From the NCBI GenBank assembly GCA_020445165.1, contig JAGRHE010000169.1:1-5910 (forward strand): a stretch of DNA of 5,910 nt, written 5' to 3'. The stretch's first letter is position 1; each line of letters starts with the position of its first letter. This DNA comes from Gammaproteobacteria bacterium. Its GTDB lineage: Bacteria; Pseudomonadota; Gammaproteobacteria; Chromatiales; Sedimenticolaceae. A program made the position numbers and the translations under genes. Shown piece after piece: positions 4,726 through 5,910 of the stretch. The notes under the pieces were generated by a model. That model ran no database searches. It saw only the letters and a program-made list of their open reading frames with translations, and was not told where the DNA came from.

Positions 4726-5381
4726 CCAAGCATCCGCACCACTACGACCTGCGTGGTCTGTACGCGATCACCGACGAACCGGCGACGCAGACCAATGCGC
4801 TGACCAATGCCGTCGAAGCCGCCCTGCGCGGTGGTGCGCGAATCGTGCAATACCGCGACAAGAGCAATGACCGCGAACGCCGCCTGGCCGAGGCGTCGGC
4901 GCTGCGTACGCTGACCCGCCGCCACGATGTGCCGCTGCTGATAAACGACGATGTCGAGCTGGCCGCTGCCATCGGCGCCGACGGCGTACACCTGGGCCGC
5001 GACGATGCCGCCATCGGCCAGGCCCGGGCTTGCCTGCCGGCCGGCAGCCTGGTCGGGGTCTCCTGTTACAACAGCTTCGACCTGGCGCGGCAGGCCGCGG
5101 CCGCCGGTGCCGACTACATCGCCTTCGGCAGTTTCTTCCCCTCGCCGACCAAGCCCGCCGCGGTGCGGGCAACACCGGACCTGCTCGCGCGCACGCGCTC
5201 GGAACTCGGCCTGCCCGTGGTTGCGATCGGTGGCATAAGTCCCGAGAATGGCGCCGCGCTGGTCAGCGCAGGAGCCGACATGCTGGCCGTGATCAGCGCG
5301 CTGTTCGCCGCCCCCGACGTCCGCGCCGCCGCGCGGGCCTTCAGCGACTGTTTCACCCCAAGCAAGGAGAATTCACGATGA
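4722..5381 (+). CDS. thiE: Thiamine phosphate synthase ThiE
   Basis: This 219-residue TIM-barrel enzyme joins HMP diphosphate and thiazole phosphate to give thiamine phosphate. It follows the step made by ThiD. From GTG 4722 the landmarks are [10 protein letters not shown] (10-19), IVQYRDKS (41-48, pyrimidine diphosphate site), [10 protein letters not shown] (72-81), [11 protein letters not shown] (85-95), GVSCYN (112-117), [15 protein letters not shown] (131-145, thiazole phosphate loop) and [11 protein letters not shown] (166-176). I chose GTG 4722-4724 because GTGA gives a 4-bp overlap with the thiD stop (4723-4725) and leaves only nine residues before the conserved [12 protein letters not shown] 4701, in frame, would add seven residues (MAAAATP) and is the main alternative. 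Neither has a strong Shine-Dalgarno. The frame stays open back to 4533, but that part overlaps thiD and is not ThiE-like. It overlaps hemL by 4 bp. Confidence 0.95.
   Translation: MTKHPHHYDLRGLYAITDEPATQTNALTNAVEAALRGGARIVQYRDKSNDRERRLAEASALRTLTRRHDVPLLINDDVELAAAIGADGVHLGRDDAAIGQARACLPAGSLVGVSCYNSFDLARQAAAAGADYIAFGSFFPSPTKPAAVRATPDLLARTRSELGLPVVAIGGISPENGAALVSAGADMLAVISALFAAPDVRAAARAFSDCFTPSKENSR
5364..5370 (+). promoter_or_regulatory. Shine-Dalgarno of hemL inside thiE
   Basis: AAGGAGA lies within the last thiE codons, 7 nt before the hemL ATG at 5378. It is the best ribosome site of the operon, so hemL can probably initiate on its own as well as by coupling. Confidence 0.8.
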
Positions 5382-5910
5382 GCGCCGCACACGACCGCTT
5401 CCAAGATGCCCAACGCCATATCCCGGGCGGTGTGAACTCGCCGGTGCGCGCGTTCAAGGGCGTGGGCGGTGATCCGGTGTTCGTCGACAGCGCGGCAGGC
5501 CCCTACCTGTTCGATCCGGACGGCAAGCGCTACATCGACTACGTCGGCTCGTGGGGACCGATGATCCTGGGACATGCCCACCCCGAAGTGATCGAGGCCG
5601 TGTCCGAGGTGATCCACAAGGGGCTGTCTTTCGGCGCCCCGACCGAAATCGAAACCCGCATGGCCGATCGCGTGTGCGAACTGATGCCATCAATCGAGAT
5701 GGTGCGCATGGTCTCGTCCGGTACCGAGGCGACGATGTCGGCAATCCGCCTGGCGCGCGGCTTCACCGGACGTGACAAGATCGTCAAGTTCGAAGGCTGC
5801 TACCACGGTCACTCCGACTCGCTGCTGGTCAAGGCCGGCTCCGGTGCACTGACCTTCGGCGAGCCGTCGTCACCGGGGGTACCGGCGGCACTGGCCGAGC
5901 ACACCATCAC
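5378..5910 (+). CDS. hemL: Glutamate-1-semialdehyde 2,1-aminomutase HemL, 5' part
   Basis: The first 177 residues of HemL are present; no stop occurs before the window ends, and the family is about 425 residues long. HemL is a PLP enzyme that converts glutamate-1-semialdehyde to 5-aminolevulinate, the first committed tetrapyrrole precursor in the C5 pathway. Visible motifs are [16 protein letters not shown] (15-30), [27 protein letters not shown] (43-69), SFGAPTEIE (84-92), the cofactor phosphate motif [17 protein letters not shown] (112-128), and [11 protein letters not shown] (137-147). The PLP-binding lysine lies beyond the window. The start overlaps the thiE stop as ATGA (5378-5381) and is preceded by AAGGAGA. 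The coupling ties a haem-precursor step to two thiamine enzymes. As I recall, this order is common in gammaproteobacteria and need not mean a shared pathway. Confidence 0.98.
   Translation, partial: MSAAHDRFQDAQRHIPGGVNSPVRAFKGVGGDPVFVDSAAGPYLFDPDGKRYIDYVGSWGPMILGHAHPEVIEAVSEVIHKGLSFGAPTEIETRMADRVCELMPSIEMVRMVSSGTEATMSAIRLARGFTGRDKIVKFEGCYHGHSDSLLVKAGSGALTFGEPSSPGVPAALAEHTI

Overview
The window is GC-rich chromosomal DNA with dense, short-gapped genes. It is most likely from a gammaproteobacterium. Two things support this: the gene order rubredoxin (divergent) / thiD-thiE-hemL, and ThiD and ThiE proteins of the compact Pseudomonas/Ectothiorhodospira-like type. This placement is my inference from recalled families, not a search result. 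I see no mobile elements, tRNA or rRNA genes, CRISPR arrays or phage genes. It reads as housekeeping sequence, and I do not find a previously undescribed multi-gene system in it.

Layout. The left part (1-2321, + strand) holds the 3' end of a HemJ/CopD-type membrane protein. It is followed 2 bp later by a 681-residue multi-pass membrane protein with a C-terminal TPR domain that resembles the TMTC / GT-C glycosyltransferase family. A perfect hairpin at 2348-2375 separates this pair from the convergent minus-strand genes. The middle (2444-3832, - strand) holds, in transcription order, rubredoxin (54 aa, 3668-3832), a DUF5063-like protein (3030-3509) and an A-type iron-sulfur carrier of the IscA/ErpA/HesB family (2444-2809). 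The DUF5063-like gene ends at a clear intrinsic terminator (2994-3019). The 220-bp gap between it and the Fe-S carrier is unusually rich in inverted repeats. The right part (3955-5910, + strand) is a translationally coupled thiD-thiE-hemL operon in which each junction is a 4-bp stop/start overlap. hemL runs off the window.

Functionally, thiD and thiE supply the pyrimidine kinase and the coupling step of thiamine phosphate synthesis. HemL makes 5-aminolevulinate at the start of haem synthesis, and HemJ would act near the end of that pathway. Rubredoxin and the A-type carrier are iron and iron-sulfur proteins. The neighbourhood therefore leans towards cofactor and iron metabolism, although the genes lie in at least three transcription units. 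No gene-free stretch exceeds 300 bases; the largest gap is 2810-3029.

Points for a second look are the inverted-repeat cluster at 2881-3019, an apparently leaderless thiD start, the altered cysteine spacing at the C-terminus of the Fe-S carrier, and the diverged signature motifs of the TMTC-like protein.
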